Below are positions 26,604 through 34,844 of a stretch of DNA of 46,382 nucleotides, one piece after another; positions within the stretch are counted from its first letter, which is position 1, and each line of letters begins with the position of its first letter. The translations under genes were made by a program, and so were the position numbers. The notes under the pieces are model-generated. The model was not told the origin of the DNA and did no database searches. It saw only the letters and a list, made by a program, of their open reading frames with translations. Source of the DNA: Caldilineaceae bacterium (GTDB lineage: Bacteria > Chloroflexota > Anaerolineae > Caldilineales > Caldilineaceae). The stretch is taken from assembly GCA_011523365.1 (NCBI GenBank), contig WTGY01000179.1, positions 1 through 46,382 on the forward strand. Direction: 5' to 3'.

Positions 26604-26768
26604 AAGTCAAAATACCGCTCCGGCCGATTCTTACAATTCTCGCAACGACTAAGCCATAGTCATTCCCCGCTCAACACTGGCGCAGGGGAAGCGAACTCTC
26701 TGACAACTGACCACTAACTACTGACCACTGCAGTTTTGGGCGGTCGGGCCTATTCGGCCCTCCCTTGT

Positions 26769-26787
26769 GCGGGGGCTCCGCCCCCGC
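26769..26787. repeat. Perfect GC hairpin in repeat-like region
   Basis: gcgggggc / gcccccgc, 8 bp with a 3-nt loop, next to another GC hairpin at 26746-26760. No T tract follows on either strand, so it is more likely a palindromic repeat unit than a terminator. Confidence 0.45.
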
Positions 26788-27099
26788 AACGCCCCCTCTC
26801 CTACAACCCCCGCCGAATTGAGTGTGTGGCAATATGACCTTGACGACCCGCTGCGACCAGGCTTCCACCCCACCCCGCGTCGTGGCAGATTCCAACTGTG
26901 TGCCAGCGCAGGCACGACAGGCGAGGCAACGCCCATATGTCCCCAACGTTCACCGCGATGACCATCGAGAGCCCGCTACAGAAATACTGACGCTACATTC
27001 CCCCCAAGACAGACCGCACGCAGTACACACACACAGAACATGGCTTAGTCGTTACCAATTCTCACATTCTTTCCTCGATAGCCCTGCGCCGGCAACCGG

Positions 27100-27714
27100 T
27101 CACGAACTCTTCTGCCGCCCTCGCAAAAAGGCGGCAAATTCCTCTTGGTCCAAGGCCCCGGACCGGGGCTTCATTTCTTCACGGTCCTGGGCAGTCGGCG
27201 CGTCCTCTGCGGTAGGTTGTTCATCTTCCGCACCAATCCTTGACACGACCAAAGGGACCGCGTCAAGGATGCTCTCCAGAAACGCCTCTGTCCGCCCCCG
27301 CCCCCCAGGAAGGTTGATGATCAACGTCCGCCCGCGGATGCCGGCAACGCCCCGATCCAACAGCGCCATCGGATCTGTCCTCGCAGCCGTTGCACGCATC
27401 CTCTCCGGCAGTGAAGGCATCAACCGCTCAAGTACGGCGGCCGTGGCCTCCGGTACGATCTCCTCGGCCGAAGGTCCCGGCGCTGGGAACGTACCGCCAA
27501 CCGTCAAGATCAGGTCCAGCTCCTCTTCATCGCACCACCGCCGCAGGGTCTCCTCCAACTGGTATCGAGGAGGCTCTCTAAATACGTGGCTGAGGAGATG
27601 AAGGTATCCATCCGCAACGCCGGGCAAGAATCTCTGCACGTCGCCCAGCAATTCCTCAGCGTCCACGGAACTGGTCGAACTGGCAATGACTAGGAACCCG
27701 CACCGGATCACCAT
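27100..27714 (-). CDS. Divergent MogA/MoaB-like molybdopterin protein
   Basis: 204 aa. The MoCF-binding fold of proteins that adenylylate molybdopterin. Seen: LDLILTVGGTFPAPGP (about 66-81), matching the family's T-x-G-G-T-G turn; IVPEATAAVLERLMPSLPE, matching the T-P-E-A-T helix; and RTLIINLPGGRGRTEAFLE, matching the closing N-L-P-G block. The usual R-D-V-T-P-E/D-A-T is EEIVPEAT, so the conserved Asp is Glu, and the GTG of GGTG is GTF. These changes make activity uncertain. About 45 polar residues follow the domain. ATG 27714 has AAGGAG upstream. MsrP at 11.4 kb is a molybdenum enzyme that would need the cofactor. Confidence 0.75.
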   Translation of the reverse strand: MVIRCGFLVIASSTSSVDAEELLGDVQRFLPGVADGYLHLLSHVFREPPRYQLEETLRRWCDEEELDLILTVGGTFPAPGPSAEEIVPEATAAVLERLMPSLPERMRATAARTDPMALLDRGVAGIRGRTLIINLPGGRGRTEAFLESILDAVPLVVSRIGAEDEQPTAEDAPTAQDREEMKPRSGALDQEEFAAFLRGRQKSS

Positions 27715-27784
27715 TGATGTCGGACTCTCCTTCCCTAATCACCCGAACCCCGTACCGCCGCCAATGTCAGAATTGCAAACGAAC

Positions 27785-27812
27785 AAAAAGCGATGGCTTG
27801 GCCACCGCTTTT
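27785..27812 (-). terminator. Terminator at end of ribosomal gene run
   Basis: On the minus strand AAAGCGGTGGC-CAA-GCCATCGCTTT (11 bp, one G-T pair) leads into TTGTTCG. T runs flank both sides, so it could work in both directions. It lies 30 nt after the rpsI stop codon. Confidence 0.9.
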
Positions 27813-27841
27813 GTAAAGCGTCGATTTCTGACGGGCCTCTC

Positions 27842-28231
27842 TCACCGCTTGGTGTACTGCGGAGCCTTGCGCGCCCGCTTTAGGCCTGGCTTCATCCGTT
27901 CCTTAACCCGCGCATCCCGCGTGAGAAACCCCGCAGCCTTCAAAGTCGGCCGCAGATTCGGGTCCGCCGCTACCAGCGCCCGCGACAGGCCGTGACGCGC
28001 GGCGTGGGCTTGGCCGCCTTCACCGCCGCCATGCACCTTGATGCTGATATTAAAGCTGTTCTCCGTCCCGGTCAGGGCCAGCGGCTGCCGAATCACCATC
28101 TGGTCCAAAGCGCGTCCGAAATAGCCGTTCATCGGCAGGCTGTTTACGATTATCTCACCGTCTCCCTCATACAGCCGCACGCGGGCCGTCGCACTCTTGC
28201 GTCGTCCAACAGCCTCGATATACTCACTCAT
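27842..28231 (-). CDS. rpsI: 30S ribosomal protein S9
   Basis: 129 aa. A small-subunit head protein whose C-terminal tail reaches the P-site t[21 protein letters not shown] at the start, [19 protein letters not shown] in the middle and the tail ending APQYTKR are diagnostic. Last gene of the run; its start overlaps the end of rplM by 8 nt, so the two are translationally coupled. Confidence 0.97.
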   Translation of the reverse strand: MSEYIEAVGRRKSATARVRLYEGDGEIIVNSLPMNGYFGRALDQMVIRQPLALTGTENSFNISIKVHGGGEGGQAHAARHGLSRALVAADPNLRPTLKAAGFLTRDARVKERMKPGLKRARKAPQYTKR

Positions 28232-28676
28232 ATCTGCTCTCCTGCAGCTTCAGCACCTTCGGCTTCTGCGCCTTGTGCGGGTGATCCGGACCAGCGTAGA
28301 CTCTCAACTTTTTCATCTGGGCGCGGCCCAGGCGGGTCTTGGGAACCATACCCTTGACCGCTTCAAAAATAATCTTTTCCGGTTGTCTTTCCAACTGCTC
28401 GCGCATCGTTCGACTCTTCAAGCCGCCGGGATAACGGGAATGTCGGTAGTAGCGCTTATCGTCTAGCCTGTTGCCAGTCACGTGAAATTTGTCGCAGTTG
28501 ACGACAATGACGAAGTCACCACAGTCCACGTTGGGCGTGAAACTCGGCTTGTGCTTACCCCGCAGAACCTGCGCGATCTCCGACGCCAACCGGCCAAGCG
28601 TCTTGTCAGTTGCATCAACTACCCACCACTCACGTCCGCTCTTGGCCTCTTCATAACTCAGGCTCAGTGTCTTCAC
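28224..28676 (-). CDS. rplM: 50S ribosomal protein L13
   Basis: 150 aa. An early-assembling large-subunit protein. [19 protein letters not shown] and [18 protein letters not shown] are the family signatures, followed by the Y-x-x-x-S-x-Y-P-G-G-L-K block and [11 protein letters not shown]. 55 nt after truA and overlapping rpsI by 8 nt, the standard truA-rplM-rpsI order. Confidence 0.97.
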   Translation of the reverse strand: MKTLSLSYEEAKSGREWWVVDATDKTLGRLASEIAQVLRGKHKPSFTPNVDCGDFVIVVNCDKFHVTGNRLDDKRYYRHSRYPGGLKSRTMREQLERQPEKIIFEAVKGMVPKTRLGRAQMKKLRVYAGPDHPHKAQKPKVLKLQESRYE

Positions 28677-28731
28677 CCTGTAATCTCCTCATTCGCACCT
28701 GCAAACAACCCATCTCCTGACTGCACCAACA

Positions 28732-29547
28732 CTATGAATGCGCAGAAAACAGATCTGGATACTCTGCATATTGTACCCGCTCCAGAACAAGCCCGTTGGG
28801 CGGGAGTGGCGGCGCAGAGCGGCTGCGGTCTTTCGCATCCAACGCCGCAGCCAATTCATCGACCCGCCACTTCCCCAGACCTACCGCCAGCAGCGAGCCG
28901 GCCAGATTACGCGCCATCCGTCGTAAAAATGCGTTGGCTGTAACTGTCAGGACCAGCCGCTCTGACGGATACGGGTCCAGCGCCGGCAGCGACTCCTCCA
29001 CCCTTTCCCAGAAGAGCGACACGATTCGACGAACCGTATTCTCCCCCTGCGGCGCCTGCCCAAACGTGGCAAAGTCGTGTGTCCCAATCAACAGCCTGGC
29101 AGCACCGTTCATTGCTTCCAGGTCTGGGCGTTTCGGCAAGACCACTGCAAACCGGTCTACGAGAGGAAAACGCCTCTCCCCATCTCTCCCGCACGCCGGC
29201 ACCCACATCGTGTAGCGGTATGTTCGCTCCGCAGCGCTGAATCGAGGGTGGAACCCCTGCGGTGCCTCCGTCAGGAAGCGGACCTGTATCGAGGTGGGCA
29301 ACCGCTGGTTCCAGGCCTGTCGCAGGGCTTCCGCTGAATGTCGCCAGGGCGCATCAACCCCAATTACCTGCCCTCTGGCGTGAACCCCTGTATCCGTCCT
29401 TCCTGCCCCGCTTACCCGGCATTTCGCACCGGTCAGCTCTTCCAGCGCCTCTTCCAACGCGCCTTGGACTGTCGGCGCCTCCCTCTGCACCTGAAATCCA
29501 CGGAACTCTGTGCCGTCGTAAGCGATCAGACCGGCGACCCTGGGCAT
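28732..29547 (-). CDS. truA: tRNA pseudouridine(38-40) synthase
   Basis: 271 aa. Makes pseudouridine at positions 38-40 of tRNA anticodon stems. The catalytic Asp lies in GAGRTDTGVHARGQ. Other blocks: LIAYDGTEFRGFQVQ, RTYRYTMWVP, GTHDFATFG and AFLRRMARNLAG. ATG 29547 (MPRVAGLIAYDG) starts at the first strand, with GAGGAG 3 nt upstream; an in-frame start at 29619 would add 24 residues of unlike, Arg-rich sequence. It sits between rplQ and rplM, the usual place in many bacteria. Confidence 0.95.
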   Translation of the reverse strand: MPRVAGLIAYDGTEFRGFQVQREAPTVQGALEEALEELTGAKCRVSGAGRTDTGVHARGQVIGVDAPWRHSAEALRQAWNQRLPTSIQVRFLTEAPQGFHPRFSAAERTYRYTMWVPACGRDGERRFPLVDRFAVVLPKRPDLEAMNGAARLLIGTHDFATFGQAPQGENTVRRIVSLFWERVEESLPALDPYPSERLVLTVTANAFLRRMARNLAGSLLAVGLGKWRVDELAAALDAKDRSRSAPPLPPNGLVLERVQYAEYPDLFSAHS

Positions 29548-29655
29548 TCGCTCCTCACCGGCGTGACGCACGCGGCCGCAAACCAACTTCCCATCCGACC
29601 GCCGCCGCCAACCTTGCAAGCACTTGCCTCGGACGGCAACGTACAGGGCTACTCG

Positions 29656-30036
29656 TTACTCCTCGTTCCCCACCAGTTCGATGACTGCCATATCGGCCGC
29701 GTCGCCGTACCGTTTGCCCAGCTTGACGATTCGTGTATATCCGCCGTTCCGCTCCTCATACCGCGGAGCCAGTTCGTCAAAGACCTTCTTCGCGACCGTC
29801 TTGTCATTCAGGTACGCCACAACCTGGCGTTGCGCATGCACACGGTCAATCTTTCCTGCCAGGCCGTGCTTCGCCTTCGTAATCAGCTTCTCGGCATCAC
29901 CGCGCATCGCCCGTGCCTTGGCCTGCGTGGTCGTAATCCGTTCGTGCATATAGAGTTCTCGGATCAGGTTGCGAAACAGGGCCTTGCGTTGCGCTGCGTT
30001 CCGGCTTAACTTCTGACCCGCAATCTGGTGTCGCAT
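29656..30036 (-). CDS. rplQ: 50S ribosomal protein L17
   Basis: 126 aa. A large-subunit protein near the tunnel exit. KLSRNAAQRKALFRNLIREL and HERITTTQAKARAMRGDAEKL are diagnostic; the C-terminal GGYTRIVKLGKRYGDAADMA is complete. It follows rpoA after 25 nt, the normal end of the alpha operon; truA follows after 108 nt. Confidence 0.97.
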   Translation of the reverse strand: MRHQIAGQKLSRNAAQRKALFRNLIRELYMHERITTTQAKARAMRGDAEKLITKAKHGLAGKIDRVHAQRQVVAYLNDKTVAKKVFDELAPRYEERNGGYTRIVKLGKRYGDAADMAVIELVGNEE

Positions 30037-30061
30037 CGTGCTATCCCTCTGGTAGCGGCAA

Positions 30062-31144
30062 TTAGCCCGCCTCTTCGACGATCTCGACTGCTTCGGCCGC
30101 TTCGGTTTCAGCTACTTCGTTGTCAGACAGTTCAGCTTCAGCAACTTCGGCCAAAATCTCCTCAACTTCGGTACCGTTGCCTCCACCCAGATAGGCGCTG
30201 AGATCGACGCCCACCACGTTCATGTATCCCTTCTCGCTCAGCTTCTCTACCAGTTCATCCAGCGACTTCTTGCCAAAGTTGCGGATGGCGAGCATCTCGT
30301 CCTCACCCTTTTCCATCCGCTTCAGAATCTCCCCGACCTTCGTGATGCCGGCCCGCTTCAGGCAGTTGTATGCCCGCACCGTCAACTCAAGCTCCTCAAT
30401 CGGCGCTTCGGCTACACGGCTCGGGATGCTCTCCTCCTCCTCCTCAGGCAACTCGACCATCGTTGTGCGGTCGCCGACAAATAGGCTCAGATGCTGTACA
30501 AGAATGTCAGCGGCCTGGCGCATGGCATCTTCAGGCGTAATCGTGCCATCCGTCCACACTTCCAGATTCAGCCTGTCATAGTCGGTCTGTTGCCCGATTC
30601 GAGTCCTTTCGACCCGGTAGGATGCCTTCTTCACCGGGCTGAAAATCGCATCCACAGGGATCTCGCCCAACGGCAGCTGCACCCGCTCCTCAGCCGGACT
30701 GTAACCCCGGCCCTGCTCCACCACCATCTCAATATCCAGGTCCACCTCATTCGAGTCGGCAAACAGCAGGTACAGGTCCGGATTAACGATCTCAACCTCT
30801 GGAGGGCAGTTCAAGTCCCCGGCCGTTACCGGACCTTCGTGGTATACCTCCACCGAAACGCGAACTGGCTCGGCGCTGTCGCTCCTGAAGCGAATCTGCT
30901 TTACATTCAATATCAGCCGGGTGGCATCTTCCAGCACATGATCGATCGTGGAAAACTCATGATGCACACCACTGACCGAGATTGACGTCACCGCAGCGCC
31001 CGGCAAGCTCGACAGCAATACCCGGCGCAGCGAGTTCCCTAGTGTAATACCATATCCGCTTTCCAGCGGGCTGATCACAAAATGGCCGTAGTTCCTTGAA
31101 CTGGCCTCAACTTCTATCTTCGGCAATACTAGATTGTTAAGCAA
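30062..31144 (-). CDS. rpoA: RNA polymerase subunit alpha
   Basis: 360 aa. Dimerises to nucleate RNA polymerase assembly; the C-terminal domain binds UP elements and activators. The N-terminal domain has SGYGITLGNSLRRVLLSSLPG and VHHEFSTIDHVLEDATRLIL. The C-terminal domain (about 245-315) has ELTVRAYNCLKRAGITKVGE and RNFGKKSLDELVEKL. A tail of about 35 residues follows, very acidic (VEEILAEVAEAELSDNEV and EAVEIVEEAG); most bacterial alpha subunits end near the domain itself at about 310-330 residues. It lies between rpsD and rplQ with 124 and 25 nt gaps. Confidence 0.97.
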   Translation of the reverse strand: MLNNLVLPKIEVEASSRNYGHFVISPLESGYGITLGNSLRRVLLSSLPGAAVTSISVSGVHHEFSTIDHVLEDATRLILNVKQIRFRSDSAEPVRVSVEVYHEGPVTAGDLNCPPEVEIVNPDLYLLFADSNEVDLDIEMVVEQGRGYSPAEERVQLPLGEIPVDAIFSPVKKASYRVERTRIGQQTDYDRLNLEVWTDGTITPEDAMRQAADILVQHLSLFVGDRTTMVELPEEEEESIPSRVAEAPIEELELTVRAYNCLKRAGITKVGEILKRMEKGEDEMLAIRNFGKKSLDELVEKLSEKGYMNVVGVDLSAYLGGGNGTEVEEILAEVAEAELSDNEVAETEAAEAVEIVEEAG

Positions 31145-31268
31145 CGGCTACCCCTCCCGGCTGTATAACAGTCTCAACCCAACATCGTGTGGCGACAGAC
31201 AATCGTCTCAACCCTGCCGGTCTTCCATACAACCAACCCGCAAAGGCAACGAACCAGTACCACGTCTG

Positions 31269-31904
31269 CTAACGACTGTAGTACTCAACGATCAACTGTT
31301 CGTTTAGGAGTACGCCTATCTCGTCCCGTTCCGGCGCCGAAGTCACCGTACCGTTGAGATTAGCCGCATCCAGACTGAGCCACGTAGGGGGGGACGCACT
31401 GCCGAGAATCTGGGCTCGCTCACGAAAATAAGTCTTTGTCCGACTCTTCTCGCGAACGGAAATCTGGTCGTTCGGCGAAACCAAAAATGATGGGATATCC
31501 GTCTTGCGGCCATTGACTGCAAAGTGGCCGTGCCGCACAAGCTGACGCGCCTGCGCCCGGCTATCGGCAAAGCCGAACCGGTATACCACATTGTCCAGCC
31601 GGCTCTCCAGTAATTCCAACAAGATACCGCCGGTCTGCCCTTTGCGCCGTGATGCTTCCTTGAAATAGCGGCGGAACTGCCGCTCCATTACCCCATACAT
31701 GCGACGCGCCTTCTGCTTCTCGCGCAGCTGGATCCCGAAATCCGAGACCTTGCGCCGCATAACATTCCGTCGGCCTGCTTCGCCCGGGGGGAACGGTCGC
31801 CGGTCAACCGCGCACTTTGGGCTGACACAGCGTTCGCCTTTCAAGAATAACTTCTGCCCTTCTCGCCGACAGAGTTTACAAACCGCATCTGTATATCGTG
31901 CCAT
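31269..31904 (-). CDS. rpsD: 30S ribosomal protein S4, zinc-binding form
   Basis: 211 aa. A primary 16S rRNA binder and, in many bacteria, a translational regulator of its own operon. The N-terminus has a zinc site: Cys9, Cys12, Cys26, Cys31 (C-x2-C-x13-C-x4-C), so this is the C+ form. The S4 RNA-binding motif is [20 protein letters not shown] with [16 protein letters not shown] 31904 has GGAGG 5 nt upstream; an in-frame start at 31946 would add 14 residues. The 296 nt before it contain three hairpins that may be a regulatory leader. Confidence 0.97.
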   Translation of the reverse strand: MARYTDAVCKLCRREGQKLFLKGERCVSPKCAVDRRPFPPGEAGRRNVMRRKVSDFGIQLREKQKARRMYGVMERQFRRYFKEASRRKGQTGGILLELLESRLDNVVYRFGFADSRAQARQLVRHGHFAVNGRKTDIPSFLVSPNDQISVREKSRTKTYFRERAQILGSASPPTWLSLDAANLNGTVTSAPERDEIGVLLNEQLIVEYYSR

Positions 31905-32200
31905 CTTTCCTCCAGGTCCACTATCGCACGCGACCCTTTGCCCCATTCAAGGCCGCGTCGTAGCTTGGTGTGCCGGTTCATTTGCCCGAATGGCGATCGC
32001 GTCCCCAGTGTACGCGCCGTCCGCACTATTACCACTAAGCGGACTCCCGCTACACACTTCGATCACCGCTCTGCAGTTTCACTGCAATGCAAAACAAGCG
32101 GCATCGCGCCGAAACACGATGCCTCTCTTCCGGCAGGTCAATCCCGTTGTTGCGCAACCCCCCTCTTCTCGACTCCTGAGGCAACGCGCTGTCCGTTCTC
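31905..32200 (-). promoter_or_regulatory. Structured 296-nt gap before rpsD, possible leader RNA
   Basis: No gene. On the minus strand there are three perfect hairpins: GGCATCG/CGATGCC (32100-32123, 10-nt loop, followed by GCTTGTTTTGC), TGCAGT-GAA-ACTGCA (32072-32086) and GTCCGC/GCGGAC (32019-32044). S4 is known to repress its own mRNA through leader structures in other bacteria, so an autoregulatory leader is plausible. No known consensus was matched. Confidence 0.4.
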
Positions 32201-32605
32201 CTAAACTCTTCGCTTGCTAGGGGGGCGTACCCCGTTATGTGGAATCGGTGTTATGTCCGCTATCGACGTAACCGTCAGGCCGGCTGGGTTCAGGGCCCTT
32301 AACGCACTCTCTCTGCCCGGCCCCGGACCCTTGATAAATACCTCGACCTCACGCATATTGAACTCACTCACGGCTTGCCGTGCCGCAGCCGACGCCGCAA
32401 GCTGGGCCGCAAATGGCGTACTCTTGCGGCTCCCCTTGAATCCGGCCGTGCCCGAACTGGCCCAACACAGAACTGCCCCATCGGGATCCGTGACCGTGAT
32501 GATCGTATTGTTAAATGTTGCGCGGACGTGTATCTGACCGCTCGGGACGTGTTTCCTCTCCCTTCGGGACGACCGACCACCCCGGCGACGCTGCGTTCGA
32601 GCCAT
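32201..32605 (-). CDS. rpsK: 30S ribosomal protein S11
   Basis: 134 aa. A platform protein contacting mRNA upstream of the P site. [37 protein letters not shown] and the RPPSKRRV ending are diagnostic. The N-terminus is strongly Arg-rich. It lies 56 nt after rpsM and is separated from rpsD by an unusually long gap. Confidence 0.97.
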   Translation of the reverse strand: MARTQRRRGGRSSRRERKHVPSGQIHVRATFNNTIITVTDPDGAVLCWASSGTAGFKGSRKSTPFAAQLAASAAARQAVSEFNMREVEVFIKGPGPGRESALRALNPAGLTVTSIADITPIPHNGVRPPSKRRV

Positions 32606-32661
32606 CGTTTCTCCTTAGCCTGATGTTCCTGCGCAAAAAATGTGAAAGCGTATATCTGTTG

Positions 32662-33039
32662 TTACTTGCGCGCGCGCTTCTTCCCGGCTACCGTCTTCTT
32701 CACGCCGCGGCGCGTGCGCGCATTGGTGCGCGTCCGCTGGCCCCGGCTCGGAAGATTGCGCCGGTGGCGCAGGCCGCGATAGCTGCCAATCTCCATGAGG
32801 CGCTTGATGTTCATGTTCACTTCGCGCCGCAAATCCCCTTCCACGCGACAGTGGCGCTCAATGTAGTCCCGCAAGGCGACCAGCTCATTCGTGTCCAGGT
32901 CGTTGACCCGCTTGTCCTCGTCAATCCCGGTCGCCTCAAGAATCTCCTGGCTGACGGAACGGCCAATCCCGTAAATGTAGGTTAGGGCGATAACGACCCG
33001 CTTGTCTCGAGGAATGTCGACGCCTGCAATACGTGCCAT
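32662..33039 (-). CDS. rpsM: 30S ribosomal protein S13
   Basis: 125 aa. A head protein contacting the P-site tRNA and the large subunit. [19 protein letters not shown] opens the protein, with [14 protein letters not shown] and the [19 protein letters not shown] block following. ATG 33039 has AGGGGG upstream; an in-frame start at 33135 would overlap most of rpmJ and is rejected. Confidence 0.97.
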   Translation of the reverse strand: MARIAGVDIPRDKRVVIALTYIYGIGRSVSQEILEATGIDEDKRVNDLDTNELVALRDYIERHCRVEGDLRREVNMNIKRLMEIGSYRGLRHRRNLPSRGQRTRTNARTRRGVKKTVAGKKRARK

Positions 33040-33059
33040 GGCAATTGCCCCCTGGTTTT

Positions 33060-33173
33060 CTAGCCCTGCCTTTGCTTGTGTTTCGGGTTCTGACAAATCA
33101 CATATACTACGCCGCGCCGTCGCACAACCGAACACTTTTCACACATCTTTTTGACCGAAGGCCGCACTTTCAT
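33060..33173 (-). CDS. rpmJ: 50S ribosomal protein L36, zinc-ribbon form
   Basis: 37 aa. Found by reading the 188-nt stretch between map and rpsM. The protein begins [20 protein letters not shown] and ends NPKHKQRQG. The zinc ligands Cys11, Cys14, Cys27 and His32 are all present, so this is the C+ paralogue. The length is exact for the family. It starts 54 nt after map and ends 20 nt before rpsM. infA, which normally lies just upstream of rpmJ, is not here. Confidence 0.96.
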   Translation of the reverse strand: MKVRPSVKKMCEKCSVVRRRGVVYVICQNPKHKQRQG

Positions 33174-33227
33174 CCTTCAACCCCCTCCCCCAAAGTCGGA
33201 ACGCAATTCTACAATTGTATCATATCG

Positions 33228-34076
33228 CTACAGCCGCGTCAAGATTTCAGGGCCTCTGTTGGTTACCGCAACCGTATGCTCGAAGTGCGCGCTTAAGCTA
33301 TGATCTTCGCTGATGACAGTCCACTTGTCCTTCAATGTCTCTGTCCGCCATGTGCCCATTTGAACCATCGGCTCAATCGCAACCACCAGCCCGGGACGCA
33401 GTACAACCCGTCCGTCCGTATCGTCCGATACATAGTTCAGGACCTGCGGCCCCTCGTGCATCGCACGGCCCACACCGTGCCCCGTGTACTCCCGCACCAC
33501 GTGATAGCCGCTCGGCTCAACACTGTTCTGCACCGCTGCACTGATATCCAGCACTTGGCCACCTGAACGAATCGCCTTTATGCCGGCATTAAGGCTCTCC
33601 TCCGTAACCTGCAGCAGACTTGCGGCCGCCGGCTCGATCGCGCCGACCGGATACGTCCAGCCGCTGTCGCCCACAAAGCCGCGATAGAACACGCCTACGT
33701 CGATGCTGATTATGTCGCCCTCTTGCAGCACACGCTCCCGGCTCGGTATGCCGTGCACCAACTCCTCATTGATGCTCGTGCATATGTTGGCCGGGTAGCC
33801 GCGATAGCCCAGAAAGCTGGATTTCGCGCTGTGGCCGTGAATTGTCGCCGCTGCCAGCTCGTCCAAGTCCCAGGTACTGATACCCGGCCTGATCGCCTCC
33901 CGAAACTCCTGATGCACTCGCGCAACGATCCGCCCCGCCTCCCGCATGATCTGAATCTCACGCGGACTCTTGAAAATCGGCGCAGGACGTTCCTGCTCCT
34001 GCCTGGCCTTGAGACGCGGACGCCCATTTCGGTGCAGTCTGCGTCTGAGTCGGGTCATCATACTCTCGCCGTTCAT
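33228..34076 (-). CDS. map: Methionine aminopeptidase, type I
   Basis: 282 aa. Removes the initiator methionine from new proteins. The five metal ligands are visible: Asp in SIDVGVFYRG, Asp in GDSGWTYP, His in YTGHGVGRAMHE, Glu in VVAIEPMVQ and Glu in HFEHTVAV. The catalytic His lies in ELVHGIPS. The enzyme core starts near KSPREIQIMREAG, so about 35 N-terminal residues, very rich in Arg, are extra; they could bind the ribosome, or a later start could be used. It lies between adk and rpmJ. Confidence 0.95.
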   Translation of the reverse strand: MNGESMMTRLRRRLHRNGRPRLKARQEQERPAPIFKSPREIQIMREAGRIVARVHQEFREAIRPGISTWDLDELAAATIHGHSAKSSFLGYRGYPANICTSINEELVHGIPSRERVLQEGDIISIDVGVFYRGFVGDSGWTYPVGAIEPAAASLLQVTEESLNAGIKAIRSGGQVLDISAAVQNSVEPSGYHVVREYTGHGVGRAMHEGPQVLNYVSDDTDGRVVLRPGLVVAIEPMVQMGTWRTETLKDKWTVISEDHSLSAHFEHTVAVTNRGPEILTRL

Positions 34077-34115
34077 CTCGTACTTGCCGCCAGCGGCTTC
34101 CAGGCCCCGTAATCG

Positions 34116-34808
34116 TCAGGCCGACACAGCGCTTTTCGCCGCCTTGATATTCCTGGACGCCAACCGCTCCAGCAGCTGCTCCTGCATCGCCTCGATCGAC
34201 CTCGCGCCGTCGACCTCCTCCAGCAAGCCCTTCGCGAAATAGTATCCAATCAGTGGAGACGTCTGCTTGTAGTACACATACAGCCGGTTCTGCACCGTCT
34301 CCGGCTTATCGTCGTTTCGCTGGTACAGCTCTCCGCCGCAACTGTCGCACTTCTCGCCGCGCGGTGGGTTGAACGTCAGGTGGTATACCCTGTCGCAATT
34401 GCGGCAGACCCGCCTCCCCGTGATGCGCAAGGTCACGACGTCGTCTTCCAGCTGGAACATGGGCACGACATCGATGCCCCCGTACGCAGCCGTCATCTCG
34501 TCCAGCGCCTCAGCCTGAGTGAGATTGCGCGGAAAGCCGTCCAGAATCGCACCCTGTGCGGCATCCTCCTCGGCCAAACGCGCCTCCACCATCCGAATCG
34601 TCACCTCGTCGGGGACCAATTCACCCTTATCGTAATAGCTCTGTGCCAGCTGCCCGAGCTCCGTCTGGTTCTTCAAGTTGTACCGGAAGATCTCTCCCGT
34701 CGAAACCTGCGGGATTCCCAGCTCTTCCTCCAGCAACTGGGCCTGTGTGCCCTTGCCGGCCCCAGGCGCTCCCAACAACACCAGATAGATACGGTCGCTC
34801 ATAGGCAC
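34116..34808 (-). CDS. adk: Adenylate kinase, zinc-LID form
   Basis: 230 aa. Converts ATP and AMP to two ADP. The P loop is LLGAPGAGKGTQAQLL; ILDGFPRNLTQAEAL is the AMP-site block. The LID carries two C-x2-C pairs (RVCRNCDRVYH and KCDSCGGEL), a zinc-binding LID as in Gram-positive enzymes. Two starts compete: GTG 34808 with GAGGA 5 nt upstream, and ATG 34802. The difference is two residues. It follows secY after 36 nt in the common secY-adk-map order. Confidence 0.96.
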   Translation of the reverse strand: MPMSDRIYLVLLGAPGAGKGTQAQLLEEELGIPQVSTGEIFRYNLKNQTELGQLAQSYYDKGELVPDEVTIRMVEARLAEEDAAQGAILDGFPRNLTQAEALDEMTAAYGGIDVVPMFQLEDDVVTLRITGRRVCRNCDRVYHLTFNPPRGEKCDSCGGELYQRNDDKPETVQNRLYVYYKQTSPLIGYYFAKGLLEEVDGARSIEAMQEQLLERLASRNIKAAKSAVSA

Positions 34809-34844
34809 GTTTTCCTCGCTCTGCGATACAAAGAAAAGGTCGGG

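Larger units (their letters stand above)
26451..27099. other. 649-nt non-coding region with palindromes
   Basis: No credible gene on either strand. It holds the candidate trxA promoter, a doubled CTGACCACT (26707-26715 and 26721-26729), a GGGCC/GGCCC hairpin (26746-26760) and the perfect hairpin at 26769-26787. The part from 26880 to 26945 is also repeat-like. The segment has the look of a degraded interspersed repeat. Frames crossing it give low-complexity, non-family proteins. Confidence 0.5.

Noticed and set aside
26671..27601. Open frames on both strands in the trxA-MogA-like interval
   Set aside because: Low-complexity translations, no SD, and the + frame ends antisense to the MogA-like gene.
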